A stretch of DNA of 64,000 nt from NCBI GenBank assembly GCA_019915015.1, contig JAHBBC010000056.1, forward strand, positions 33,070 through 97,069, written 5' to 3'. The translations under genes and the position numbers were made by a program. Positions 1 to 10,125 of the stretch are shown here, one piece after another. The notes below the pieces were generated by a model that searched no databases, was not told where the DNA came from, and saw only the letters and a program-made list of their open reading frames with translations. Each line of letters begins with the position of its first letter. The first letter of the stretch is position 1. The DNA comes from Auriscalpium vulgare. Lineage: Eukaryota; Basidiomycota; Agaricomycetes; Russulales; Auriscalpiaceae.

Positions 1-177
1 GCCCACCATCTACGCTGTCCGCAGGCACAGCGCTCCACTCAGGTCACGCAGGTGTCGCATCAAAATGTTCATCGCAAATCACTCCAGGGGGGGCAACCTG
101 AGCGGTCCGCTTCAATGCTGCGTGAACCGTGTCTTCAAATAGACCCTTAACCACAAATACCTACACCACCTTTTCCC

Positions 178-1547
178 TCAATACCCGTATTCCACGGCCT
201 CCAGCCCTATCTTTAGCCCTGGAGCGTTAACCTCCCAATCCGCGAATGTCCCCCTCGTCATCTTGCAGCGTAAAGCCTCGACGGAAAACGTATCCCGCGT
301 CCGACTCTTCCTCCACCTGTCGACATCCTGAGGGAACGTCGCCTTGGTGTACATGATGAAATCGACTTGCACAATGACCAACTTTGTCAAGCTGGGCAGA
401 TAGGACCCGTCCAAGGGCGCTTCGCCCATCGCCTCGCAGAAAGTAATCGCGCTTTGGCCAAAGACTTCCACTGTACGCAGGACGTGGGCTGATGCCATCA
501 ATGACCTCCACGTCCACGGCGCGGCTGTTGGATCGCCGATGTTGTAGACCAGGTCAACCATTTTCAGCGCGGATGTGGCAACGACAGCGGCGTGGGCAAG
601 GCGTAAAACCATCCCACGGTTCGAGAACGGCGCGACAACGATGATGGAGGGTTTGTGGCCGGCCCGTTGAGCGCTGATTGCGATCTTCCACCAGCGCCCA
701 CTCTCACGGTCTATGGTCAATTGGTGGGAGATCTCTTGGTCCGTCTCCTGGAACCGGCGTTAAACTCTTGATCACATCGCAACAAAACTGGATCTGTCCT
801 CACCATTGCCATCTGTGTGGGGGGTTTAGCTAACACTGCCAGAAACCCTTCGGCCGCCTCATGGTCCGGCACCTGGTGATGCTTAACGAAGATCGTGCGC
901 TGGCAGGTGGAGGGATGTTGGACGTGCGAGATGAGCATAGAAACCATCCGGAGAGAGCCTGAGTCCTGCCAGGTAATCTCCAGTACCTCCAGTCTCGCGA
1001 GAGTGATGATCGGCATGGTTCCCTCGATGTCAAGGGAAAGTTGAACTGTGACTTGAAGGGTTGTCAGACCCGCAAACGCACCGGAGAACCGCAGTGCGTC
1101 CGACAACTCCAAACCCGGATAGAACCCCCCTCGAAGTATGAGTGACTTCAGCGGCACCGCAACAGCTTCCATAGAAAGGTGACTCCACAACTCGAGCGTA
1201 TCGGGAGCGTTATCAACCCAAAACGTGAGGACCTCCAGGCGTTCCCGGGCGGATCGGATAAGTTGAACCATCTCAGGCGCCAGTGCTCTTTCTCCGCGAG
1301 GGGGCTCTACAAACATAGTGATCAATGCGCAACCACTCCTGGCAAGGTGGCTCGAGACCGAGGCCAGCCCACGCCGAGTGTAGACTTTCGCCCACAGAGC
1401 CTTGAAGGCGAGACCAGCGTCGTGCCATCGCCTGCACACCAGCAAGACCGCCGTCCAACTGCACATTGTTGCTTCCGATTCTTCCACCTCCGCCTTTAAA
1501 ATTAGAAATATGTGGCCAAGTGTTTCTGTCGCCAGACGTGACTGCAT
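178..1547 (-). CDS. F-box protein, family member 1 (two exons)
   Basis: Predicted substrate-recognition subunit of an SCF-type ubiquitin ligase. The first 45 residues show an F-box pattern (RLATETLGHIF, then LLVCRRWHDAG and LWAKVY). Exon 1 is 1547-804 and exon 2 is 747-178. The 56-bp intron (748-803) has GT..AG ends and phase 0, and splicing gives 437 residues. The splice matches the intron of the related gene at 10126, whose exon 2 shares APLDGSYLPSL, ATFPQDV and APGLKI. The family motif PSTCQR lies in the leucine-rich middle part. The start is the ATG followed by QSRLATETLG, as in the paralogue. The neighbouring F-box genes at 2386 and 4783 run the same way. Family is clear from pattern; the substrate is unknown. 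Confidence 0.75.
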
Positions 1548-2385
1548 TATTGACTGTTACCATCTCTCTGTCAGCATTTCGGCGAGAAGACTTGGGGAAG
1601 ACCTACGGTGACCGGGGGATATAAAGTCATTCATCGAACGAACACCCCCGCCCCGCTTTTATTCTACATGCTGTTACCAACCCCGGGTTGTTCTACGTTA
1701 TATCCCTTGTCACACTGCGGTTAACAACCTCAGGCCGCCCGCGATTGACGGTTTTGTCCGTCCCTGACGGACGCGTGCGCGCACGGCCAATATTCGCACG
1801 CATCACCCGGCGACCCTGACGCACACATGCGTGATGCGGTTAACAACCTCAGGTCGCCCGCGATTGACGGTTTTGTCTGACGGACGCGTGCGCGCACGGC
1901 CCATATTCGCAAGCATCACCCGGCGACCCTGACGCACACATGCGTGATGCGGTTAACAACCTCAGGTCGCCCGCGATTGACGGTTTTGTCCGTCCCTGAC
2001 GGACGCGTGCGCGCACGGCCCATATTCGCAGGCATCACCCGGCGACCATCACACATGCGTGATGCGGTTAACAACCTCACTCGCCCTTCAGGGACGGTTT
2101 TGTCCGTCCCTGACGGACGCGTGCGCGCATGTCCCATATTTGCGGGCATCGCCCGACGATCGATGCGGTCAACGATCTCAAATCGCCCCTGAGAGCCAGT
2201 TATGTCCGTCCCTGACGGACGCGTGCGTGCATGGCCCATATTCGCCGATGTAATCGCGGCTATCTTGCCGGACCCGCGGCATCTTTTCGAATGCTCAACA
2301 TTTCATCGCACGCCCATGTGTGGAACCAGAGCGACGAAATAATACAAGCCCCGATTCCAACCAAGGGCTGCAGGCAGCGAAATGA
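1548..2385. repeat. Intergenic tandem repeat, about five units of 102-119 bp, with palindromes
   Basis: Units begin with GCGGTTAACAACCTCA near 1717, 1836, 1949, 2063 and 2165. Each contains GTCCGTC-CCT-GACGGAC (perfect at 1756, 1988, 2102 and 2204) followed by a CGTGCGCGCA run and a CATATTCGC block; the unit at 1836 has a deletion in the palindrome. The array begins about 200 bp upstream of the F-box gene that starts at 1547, and downstream of the one ending at 2386. No gene is supported here. Confidence 0.9.
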
Positions 2386-3843
2386 CTACGCTCGAGTACT
2401 ATCGACTACCAAACGGGAACTCTCAGACGCTGGCGGGTCACGGAAATAACAATCTACAAACTTCAACTGCTTGACCCCATCCGCCGCAAGTCTGGCCCAC
2501 TCCTCGACATATTTGCCGCTTACCATGCAGCGTTTGAAAATGACCCTTCGCTCTCGTGCTCCCCATTTGTCCGACTTCAGCCACTCCAACACCTCCCGGG
2601 TCCATCTGCGGTTGCGTAGATCCAAGTCCCCAATGGTGACAAGTACCAGCGAGGAAAAGCATGGGTACCAGCCCAAACCTTCCAAAATAATCCCCTTCTT
2701 GCGCCGTCGCCAGAGATAGTGAAGGGTTGATACGTTCATGTCTGGTAGCAGGCGCATACAGAGGGATGACCATGAGCCACCCTCGGCGGGAAAATCGATG
2801 ATGCATTCCTCGCAGTCGTTTCCCAATTTCATGATGCGGCGGCCGCTACCTTCTGAGCAGTGGACAGTCATGGGTGACCGCGTGGGAATCTGCTGTATGT
2901 CAGCGTCCCGCATGCTCAAGGTACTCCATGGACATACCCCAATCATGTGGCGTGGGAACACCATTGAGACCAGAGTGTTCACCTCAGCGTTGTCGCCCTC
3001 GAGAATCAATGATCGCTTGCATGTCACGGGAAAGTGCATGAGGCCCATGACCCGAACGATGGTCCGACGGGGCGACCAATTTTGCAATCTCGGCGCGTAT
3101 ATTTGAAGAGTAGAAAGGCGAGGGAATATGACTGGATCGCTTGCCTCGAACGTGGCGGTCTCTGCGAGGTGGAGTTCGATGTCGAGATTCTCCAAGTGGC
3201 TGAATCCCCGCAAAAGTCGCATGGCTTCCCAGTCGTGGGTTACTGGTGAGCGAGTCAGGGGGTTCTCCCCTCCGGATCGCAATCGGAATGAGACCAACTG
3301 GCCGGAGGCGGGGACAGACTCCGGCCACACTACGTCATACCAGGTCACGCTTCGGAGGAGGGGGGTTCCTCGTGACAGGAATCGGCTGGGCAAACGTCGT
3401 ACCGCCTGGAACAGCGGTCGCTCTGTCCAGCAAGCCATGGTAAGGGACTCCAGCAGCGGTGCAGGTCCTTGGAGTTGGCGCAACAGCGGGGTACCATCGC
3501 CGTACCTCTCCGGACTCCAATCCAATTGGAGGCCCCGCAGGCGCCCTTGGTGCTCAACTATCTTCGCTGTGAGGCGTGGGTTCATGTGGCAATCCATGCC
3601 GGTAAAGTCGACCGAACGGGCCCCTGAGCGCGCAAAAAACTCGATCGCCCATTCCTCGCCGCCGTCGATCTGATTGATGCGGGTCCAAAGTTCTCCATCG
3701 TCTATCGCTATCCGACGCCACCGTTGGCTGACGCTACTCACTGTAAGCAACAGGGACAACGTGTCGCCCCGATCGCACGCAAGATGCCGGAACACGGTGC
3801 TTAGTATCTCGGGGGCCAGGTCGTTGATTGTTGGGTGCAACAT
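2386..3843 (-). CDS. F-box protein, family member 2 (single exon, 485 aa)
   Basis: Intronless reading frame. Residues 5-55 fit an F-box: INDLAPEILSTVFRHL, a hydrophobic stretch with SSVSQRWRRIAI, then GELWTRI. The rest is a leucine-rich region with regularly spaced hydrophobic strands, probably the substrate-binding part. The motif FPVTCKRSLIL in the middle matches PxxCxR in the three neighbouring F-box genes, so all four belong to one family. A TATATAAG box lies 117 bp upstream of the ATG and a palindrome cluster about 300 bp upstream. The copy at 55214 encodes the same protein. An SCF role is inferred from the F-box alone. Confidence 0.8.
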   Translation of the reverse strand: MLHPTINDLAPEILSTVFRHLACDRGDTLSLLLTVSSVSQRWRRIAIDDGELWTRINQIDGGEEWAIEFFARSGARSVDFTGMDCHMNPRLTAKIVEHQGRLRGLQLDWSPERYGDGTPLLRQLQGPAPLLESLTMACWTERPLFQAVRRLPSRFLSRGTPLLRSVTWYDVVWPESVPASGQLVSFRLRSGGENPLTRSPVTHDWEAMRLLRGFSHLENLDIELHLAETATFEASDPVIFPRLSTLQIYAPRLQNWSPRRTIVRVMGLMHFPVTCKRSLILEGDNAEVNTLVSMVFPRHMIGVCPWSTLSMRDADIQQIPTRSPMTVHCSEGSGRRIMKLGNDCEECIIDFPAEGGSWSSLCMRLLPDMNVSTLHYLWRRRKKGIILEGLGWYPCFSSLVLVTIGDLDLRNRRWTREVLEWLKSDKWGARERRVIFKRCMVSGKYVEEWARLAADGVKQLKFVDCYFRDPPASESSRLVVDSTRA

Positions 3844-3952
3844 TTCACCTTCGGAGACCCATGTCTTAGTAAACCAAGTGCTCCTGTAAACCTAGCATAC
3901 ATACCAGCTTTGGGGGAAAGAGGGGTGTCTCCTCCCGTGCTGTCGTCCGGCC

Positions 3953-3960
3953 CTTATATA
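3953..3960 (-). promoter_or_regulatory. TATA box of F-box gene 2
   Basis: TATATAAG reads on the minus strand 117 bp before the ATG at 3843. The spacing is similar to that of the TATA boxes of the F-box genes starting at 6228 (129 bp) and 10126 (122 bp). Confidence 0.5.
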
Positions 3961-4140
3961 ACATGTCTGGTACGGAGGCGCGCTTCCGCTGTGTGATTGG
4001 GACTCCGACAATGTCCTGTATGGGGAGCACCGCGCGACCCGCCTGACCTGTGACGTAGCCCGATCGGCCGTCCAGACACGGAACAAGTGCGCGTGCTACC
4101 CGATCAACAGATTATGGTGTTCGACCCGATCAGTGCGCGT

Positions 4141-4478
4141 GTCCGTCCTGGACGGACGCCCCGCGTCCTGGCACAGTCAATTGGCGCGCACTTCGACAGC
4201 ATCGCGGGGCCCGCATTGTCCGTCCCGGACGGACGCAACGCGTCCTCGCACGGCGAGTGCTGGCGCGCACCTCGATACGCGTCCTGGCACAGTCAATTGG
4301 CGCGCACTTCGCGGGGCCCACACTGTCCGTCCCGGACGGATGCAACGCGTCCTCGTACGGCGAGTGCTGGCGCGCACCTCGATAGTGCCACGGCGGCGCA
4401 GCCCCTGACGGACGGCGGGCATGAATTGTAAGGAAGTTGCCCAAGGACCCCCTGCCTGTACGTCCGTCTGCGACGGAC
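4141..4478. repeat. Palindrome cluster with a 107-bp tandem duplication
   Basis: Perfect palindromes lie at 4141 (centre CTG), 4218 (CCG) and 4462 (TGC); the one at 4325 has a last-base mismatch. The two at 4218 and 4325 sit in a tandem pair of about 107 bp containing CAGTCAATTGGCGCGCACTT and GCGAGTGCTGGCGCGCACCT. The cluster lies about 300 bp upstream of the F-box gene starting at 3843. The rest of 3844-4782 shows no gene. Confidence 0.85.
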
Positions 4479-4782
4479 ACCCTGAAGACCACACCTCGAC
4501 AAGTGTTGCTCACATTCCGCTCGCTGACCGACGAAGACTACACGAGAGGCCCCCGCGGCGGCACTGGACAAATTTATGCTATAATTCCCGCTACCTATAG
4601 GTAGTGGGTCTTGCAGTGCACTCAATGCCCATTTTACTGCAATCGTGGGTTGATCTTGTAACACGATAGAGCTCGCTTACACGACCTGATCGAGACGCTA
4701 CCTGGCAATGCCTCTCATACAACAGCATCCACCTCACCTCCCCTGGTACTAGTGTAGCCCTACGCAATTATACATACTGCAG

Positions 4783-6228
4783 TCAGATCTCATCACTAAG
4801 TTCAAAGCGCCCAGCAGGGGGCGTAGGGGCTGCCACTGCATCATGGTACCGGTCAACCCAGTGGCAGCAATCCAACTTCACCATCGTACCAGCGGTCGCC
4901 CAGGTGGACCAAAGCAAAAGTGCCTGGTCCTGTAGCACACATCTCTGAAATATCACCGTGCGTTCCGCCCTGCCCCACCTCGCTTCCGCTAGAAAACCCC
5001 CGGAGTGGAAGAGGCTGACCTGTTCACAGTCGTGGATGGTGACCCGAGCGAGTTGCGGGAGGAACTGCCCGCCCTGAGCACCCACGCAGGCTCTCATCCA
5101 CCCTTCGGCCCCACCCTGGTTGAGGGTGACCACAGTGAGCTGGTGTAGGGGACGCATGACTTCCCTCCAGACTGAAAAATCCGGATTCATGGTGGCACCA
5201 AGGTACCGAAACGCCTGTATGTTTCGCCTTCTGAGCAGCCGCAGGCAAGCGGACAGCCACGCCATACGGTCCTCATAAACGGAGACGACTATTGTCGCAT
5301 CTTCTGTATCATTCGTGATGTGGAGACAGCAGCTTGTGTCATTGTTCCGCACGGACACAGAGACTGTCGTAGGTGTCTGAAGAGTAGGCTGTGGGTGGCA
5401 TGACAATGAATAACGTGGGCTCATAGGCAGAAATTCCAAACATACGCTGCTCTCCGGAAATGCTAGGGCAGCTGCAATCCCTCCCATCTCGGACGGATCA
5501 ATGTGACCATTGCTGAGCGTGATCTTCCGTTGACAGGTGGGGGGGATTATCACCATGGATAGGAACTGCAGCATCCCATCCGGAGGGCCACGGCCTGTGA
5601 GACGCAGGACCCGGAGGTGGGGTAATGTCACGGCTTGTACTTCCACACCCATGTGGAAGTCAACGTTGAACTCCAGGTGCTGCAATGAAGCGAATGTCCG
5701 AAGGGGCTGCAGCGCTCTGGGGACTGAATAGTTGTTGCGGTCGATGAATCCATAGCTGACTCGGTGACCAAGTGAGATGTTGGTCAGGCTATGGCATCCC
5801 TGGGAGAGAAATTCGGTGGGCCATTCATGGCGCCCGACCGGTGTAGCAAGCAAGATGCCCACCAGCGCGTCCGCCGGGCCAGTCATCCGCCGCAGCAGTG
5901 AGTAGGTGTCACCAGCTTGTCGAAGATCAACATGTCGTAGACGACCCTGGTGCTTGATGAGGAGTGCACAGGTTGCATGGTCGAGCTGGCGGCGGGCGAT
6001 GAAGTCGACCAAAGCATGTTTTGAGCGTTCAAACAACTCTGTGGTCCACCACGGCCCATACCCCATGTCGATATGTGTCCACAGGTCGCCCTGGTGTAAT
6101 GCCACCTCGCGCAAATAGCGGTTCAGGCCACTCAACGCGAGCAACTCTCTCATCGAGTGTCCGTATTCATCGGCGACAAGCCGGAATATCTTCTCAACGA
6201 CCTCAACGGGCTGGTTCTGGAGGACCAT
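4783..6228 (-). CDS. F-box protein, family member 3 (single exon, about 481 aa)
   Basis: Reading frame open from 6288, but the start is best placed at the internal ATG at 6228: its product begins MVLQNQPVEVVEKIF, directly at the F-box helix, and this places the TATA box 129 bp upstream, as in the sister genes. F-box features are VEVVEKIFRLV, a leucine-rich stretch ending SGLNRYLREVAL and GDLWTHI. A leucine-rich body follows with IPPTCQRKITL, the family PxxCxR motif. It resembles its neighbour at 2386 in LW(T)xI, in LFERSKHALVDF versus FFARSGARSVDF, and in HQGRLR. Likely an SCF adaptor; the partner is unknown. A second copy starts at 59056. Confidence 0.78.
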   Translation of the reverse strand: MVLQNQPVEVVEKIFRLVADEYGHSMRELLALSGLNRYLREVALHQGDLWTHIDMGYGPWWTTELFERSKHALVDFIARRQLDHATCALLIKHQGRLRHVDLRQAGDTYSLLRRMTGPADALVGILLATPVGRHEWPTEFLSQGCHSLTNISLGHRVSYGFIDRNNYSVPRALQPLRTFASLQHLEFNVDFHMGVEVQAVTLPHLRVLRLTGRGPPDGMLQFLSMVIIPPTCQRKITLSNGHIDPSEMGGIAAALAFPESSVCLEFLPMSPRYSLSCHPQPTLQTPTTVSVSVRNNDTSCCLHITNDTEDATIVVSVYEDRMAWLSACLRLLRRRNIQAFRYLGATMNPDFSVWREVMRPLHQLTVVTLNQGGAEGWMRACVGAQGGQFLPQLARVTIHDCEQVSLFHSGGFLAEARWGRAERTVIFQRCVLQDQALLLWSTWATAGTMVKLDCCHWVDRYHDAVAAPTPPAGRFELSDEI

Positions 6229-6349
6229 GACGGGGTTTCTGTGGGAGCACGCTGTGAGCCATATGTACCACATGCGTCGTAGGGGCATTTACGCACTTTC
6301 GGTGATACAGCGACGAGCTCGTCTGCCACCCATGGATGGCCCTCTGGCG

Positions 6350-6357
6350 TTTATATA
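6350..6357 (-). promoter_or_regulatory. TATA box of F-box gene 3
   Basis: TATATAAA on the minus strand, 129 bp before the ATG at 6228 and only 69 bp before the ATG at 6288. The distance argues for the downstream start. Confidence 0.45.
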
Positions 6358-6609
6358 TCCTCACTGCATTTCAAATCGCGCACTTTCTGCTGTCAACGGG
6401 ATTCTTCGCAGCGGCCTTCTCTGCCATGTCGGCATTCATTTCCGCATCTGAGTTGAATTTAATTTTAACCTTGTCTATATCTGGCATTTAATTTTCTTGC
6501 GCAGCGCGACTGCTCTTCTCTGCGCCATCGCATGAACACTCTCAATTTGGAAGACACAACGAGGCGAGGAAGGCGTCACTGCAAGCTCAGCTGGTAACCC
6601 ACTCGGCCT

Positions 6610-6895
6610 GTCCGTCCAGGACGGACAGCGCGCGCGGGGCCTAAGCTGTCCTCACGCATAGCGGTGCCCCTCAATCTGTCCGTCCCGGACGGACACGCGT
6701 GGGTGGCACCGCACCTGGACGGACAGGCCGAGCGCGGGGCCTAAGCTGTCCCCACGCACAGCGGTGCCCCTCAATCTGTCCGTCCCGGACGGACACGCGT
6801 GGGTGGCACCGCACCTGGACAGACAGGCCGAGCGCGGGGCCTAAGCTGTCCCCACGCATAGCGGTGCCCCTCAATCTGTCCGTCCCGGACGGACA
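6610..6895. repeat. Three-unit 100-bp tandem repeat with palindromes
   Basis: Perfect palindromes at 6610 (CAG), 6678, 6778 and 6878 (all CCG). The last three are exactly 100 bp apart, in units containing GGGTGGCACCGCACCTGGAC and GCGGTGCCCCTCAATCT. The cluster begins about 380 bp upstream of the preferred F-box start at 6228. It shares no monomer sequence with the repeats at 1717 or 4141 apart from the palindrome. Confidence 0.88.
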
Positions 6896-7264
6896 CGCGT
6901 GGGTGGCACCGCAGCTGACGCGTTGCACATCTTGCTGCATATGCCGTAAAATGCGGCATCGCGTCCAATTTTGACACAGAACGCCTCGAGGAAACGTGAT
7001 ATGTAGTAGCTTATATGGCTCAACGTGAGAAGAAAATTCGAAAATTTGTGCCAAATACTCCAACGAAGCTCTTGTTATGCGTGACCTCAGTCTGATTGAC
7101 AACACAACATGGCCCGTTGGTACCATTCAGTGGGTACAGTACTGTATATGACCGCCAGGGACCCCTCACATCAGAGCGGCAACTTCTGCACTGCGCACCA
7201 GATGACCTTCCAACCGCGCACAATGATGACGGCGCTAGATGGGGTATCAGCCACAAGAGTTCCC
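6896..7264. other. Intergenic, no gene seen
   Basis: Sequence of mixed composition between the 100-bp repeat and the 3' end of the kinase-like gene. Reading frames here are short and resemble nothing I recognise. Confidence 0.5.
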
Positions 7265-7279
7265 TTACAGTGAAATAAC

Positions 7280-8148
7280 TTACGATGTACTCTCTGTGGC
7301 GACAGATGGCAACCATGCAGTGGCAGTTAACCAGACTTTCAGAGCTCTGAACCCCCAAACAGTTGCCCGTATACTGGGACGTATGTGGGCTGCCTCCACA
7401 GACAGAGCATGGCCAAATGCGTTCAGGCAAGTGATATCTGGACCTGTCTTCCCTGAAATCTGTGCCAACATTGTTACCTCACCGCTGGACCAAGCGCCGA
7501 AGAAAAGGACTGACCTCCAACATTGTGGATATCGCGTGTCCCAAGCCGAATACATCGAACTGAAACGGGTCACCAGCGTTCTCCTTGTCTTTGGGGTGGT
7601 AATGTGCCACAACTGTATCCACATTCGCAGTCTCTCCCAGTCGGTAGTTTGGCAACCATCTAGATGACCCGAAATCAATGAAGAAGACCTTGTTCCCTTC
7701 CTTGTCAAACACAAGATTGGAGGGTGCAATGTCCTGGTGAGGAGAAATATTAGTGAATCCCTGGCAACCAGTTGTTTCCAAAAGTAGGCCCACAATATAA
7801 GCTATCTTGTTGTCATGCATGAAGCGCACTCCCTACAGGTGAATGATCAGTTTTCCATGTCAGATATTATATATTTGGTCTGCCAATAAATACCTCAATT
7901 AGTTGTTCAATGACATTCAAAAAACTCCACTGGGGTCCGCGCCAGAGCCACATGACTCGGTCTTGCGTCGACATTCGAGGCATGACAATTATCGCTGTAG
8001 ATTCACACTCCAATATCTCGGCAGGGATTGTGTGGTTATGACGGTGAGGCAGGTGGGTGAGGATGCGCAGGATGGATAGCTCCTCTGAGTCGCGGTCAAC
8101 GACCTTGATCACATACTCCTCGCCCTCATGTCCGTCTGCGAACACCAC
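7280..8148 (-). CDS. Protein kinase-like gene, several exons, limits uncertain
   Basis: Pieces in different frames appear in kinase order. The first (from 8148) has YVIKVVDRDSEELSIL, fitting the ATP-binding lysine and helix C glutamate. The next (7829-7479) has the catalytic-loop pattern HQDIAPSN and the metal-binding FIDFGSS. The last (about 7460-7290) has HIRPSIRATVWGFRALKVWL, like the end of a kinase C-lobe. A 63-bp segment before the loop has splice-like ends and an in-frame length. If it is removed, HQD becomes YID, so either it is retained or the enzyme is a pseudokinase. Further N-terminal exons toward 8640 are possible. The substrate is unknown; it resembles fungal kinase families known only from genomes. 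Confidence 0.5.
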
Positions 8149-8466
8149 AGTCGATTGCCAGTTCTACACATCGACTCGTCAGGACGTTCTGCCAGTCGAG
8201 AACGTAGAAATTGCCTCACCGCTGTCCTGCTGGTCAATACAATGCGTCTCCTCGCAAGGGCCTCGAGCTGATCATCCTGCCAGACGTATGGCTGCATTAA
8301 TGTTATGGTGGATAGAACAAAGAGGGGTGACAAACTAAGTTCAGAGCAAGATATCTGCTTTGCACTCAGTTTCTGACTCCGCTGCGACAACCTTACAATA
8401 ATAGATGGAGGTACATAAGGAACCCAAAGCGATTTGTGGACCACGCTGCTCTTTCTCCCAACCACC

Positions 8467-9088
8467 ATGTCCCCTCTACCAAACATTGTCTTTGTCCGCG
8501 TCGCGGACCGTCTCGAGGACTTGCTGAGCTCCGGGGATACGCTACAAACGTTCGCGACGAGCGTCGTCCCCGTGATCGTCCCTGTGGACGACGAGCTAAC
8601 GTGCGTACTCCAACATGTTGCCCTTACTATAGTGTAGCTCACATTACATTCATGTCAGCGTCGCTATCACGCAAACGTCTGAATCACACAACTTCAATGA
8701 GAGCCGAAAGCGCTTCAGCATTACGGATGCGGTAGGGTTGTATTGGGTGTCAACGGTGTACATCACCGACGTCCTCGGCACCACCAACTGGCGCGCCATC
8801 GTCGAAGCCCTCACGAGGGCCTTGAGGAGGCTCGGCACCGGCCCCAGCGGCGCGCAGCCGCTCAGCGCCACCGAGAGTGTCCTCGTCCAGGTGGGTCCCC
8901 TCCGTCTCTACCATGCAGGGCACATGCTGATGCGGTACAGTAAAACCGCGGGCCGAAGCCGGCCCGCCGGCCCCCACGTGAGCGTCCGGATGGTGGAGGA
9001 CGGCGGAGCAAGCGGGCGGTGGGGCGCATGTGCTGAAAATATTCTTGGTTCGCGTTTGTTGTACAATCATGCTGTATTGTCGCTGTGA
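8467..9088 (+). CDS. Small uncharacterised protein, possible spliced gene
   Basis: ATG at 8467 opens MSPLPNIVFVRVADRLEDLL and continues to VPVDDELT before a GTGCGT donor-like site. A second open segment contains FSITDAVGLYWVSTVY and NWRAIVEALTRALRRLGTG and ends near a GTGGGT donor. Both parts look protein-like, but I recognise no domain. It is divergent from the kinase-like gene. In the second copy a 1-bp deletion falls in the first segment and a 5-bp deletion in the putative intron. Confidence 0.3.
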
Positions 9089-9289
9089 AGTACGAGTCAT
9101 TGATAGTCATTGATTTTCCTGCCCCTGTCCAAACTCGAAAAGCGCCGCTGCGTGCGGCAGCTGCCTTACTTGTTGCACGCACGGATCGTCAGGTCGGGTG
9201 CGCCTCATCGATTCGCGATGAACATGCAAATGCCACGGGTAGATGACTACGTCTCAGCGCCGACGCGCCCAACCAATTGTCCCCTATAG

Positions 9290-9830
9290 TAGGAGACAAT
9301 GAGGTTAGCGAGCTTGACAGTGTTAAATGCTCGACAGGATGGATTAAGTACGACGGCACTTTTCACACCCCCGGTAGCTTGTTTTCATGCCAGTGGAGCG
9401 CAGCCAAACTATGTAGGCAACAGGTGTCCGCCGCATCGACCCTATTTGTCCGTCGCGGACGGACGGTTCGCGGCACCCCCTGTGCGAACACGTGACCTGT
9501 ATGGGGTGGTCAGGGAGCGTCCGTCCAGGACGGACAGCTCCACCCCTTGATAGCGACCTTGGCATATTGTTCGATGCTCGACTACGACAGCAGTGTTTAC
9601 GCGCCACATCAGGGGAAGCCTGTTTCACGCCGGTGGGCAAGAAGTGTCCAATCCTCAGGGTGTCCGTACAGACGGCTCGTGCCTCTCCTGGCCAATCACG
9701 TGACCTGCATGAGGTGTCCCGCCTGAACCAGCTGCCAGCGATGAAGTTGTCATGTTGCTCGGCTGGCGTGAACCACTTTGTGGGCAGGCGCGCACGTGTC
9801 CGTCCGGGACGGACGCAACCTGGTGTCAGG
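9290..9830. repeat. Repeat modules with CACGTGACC box and palindrome
   Basis: A module of about 200 bp (GTTTTCATGCCAGTGGAGCG, a palindrome, CACGTGACCTGTATGGGGTG, a second palindrome, then GATAGCGACCTT) occurs here, followed by a partial second module with TCACGTGACCTGCATGAGGT. Perfect palindromes are at 9448 (GCG), 9519 (CAG) and 9798 (CGG). Related modules occur at 32.88-33.44 kb and inverted at 11.7-12.1 kb. The block ends about 300 bp upstream of the F-box gene at 10126. From 9830 to 9930 short GTCAGGGT/ACCCTGAC repeats follow. Confidence 0.82.
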
Positions 9831-10003
9831 GTTGGGCATGGTACCCTGACACAGGGTCACTGCGACAGGGTCGGTGACAAGCCTGCGTCAGGGTCGGTCA
9901 TAGCCCTGCAGCAGGGCCAACATGTATAGTATATGATAGGCGATAGATTGTTGATGGCATCACCAATGTATCATTCGCCTGGACATACCGGGAAAGCAGC
10001 TCG

Positions 10004-10010
10004 TATAAAA
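10004..10010 (+). promoter_or_regulatory. TATA box of F-box gene 4
   Basis: TATAAAA 122 bp upstream of the ATG at 10126, the same geometry as the other F-box genes in this window. Confidence 0.55.
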
Positions 10011-10125
10011 GGGCTGTGACCAGGTTTTCCTCTGGTGCAGCCTTTGAAAGCCCCAGTCTTGGTAGGTCTTCAAAGTCTAAGGCCCTTGCATTGATGATGC
10101 TAACGAAGTGGAGTAGTGATCAAGA

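Noticed and set aside
6229..6288. Upstream ATG of F-box gene 3 as the true start
   Set aside because: It would add 20 residues before the F-box and leave only 69 bp to the TATA box; sister genes have 117-122 bp.
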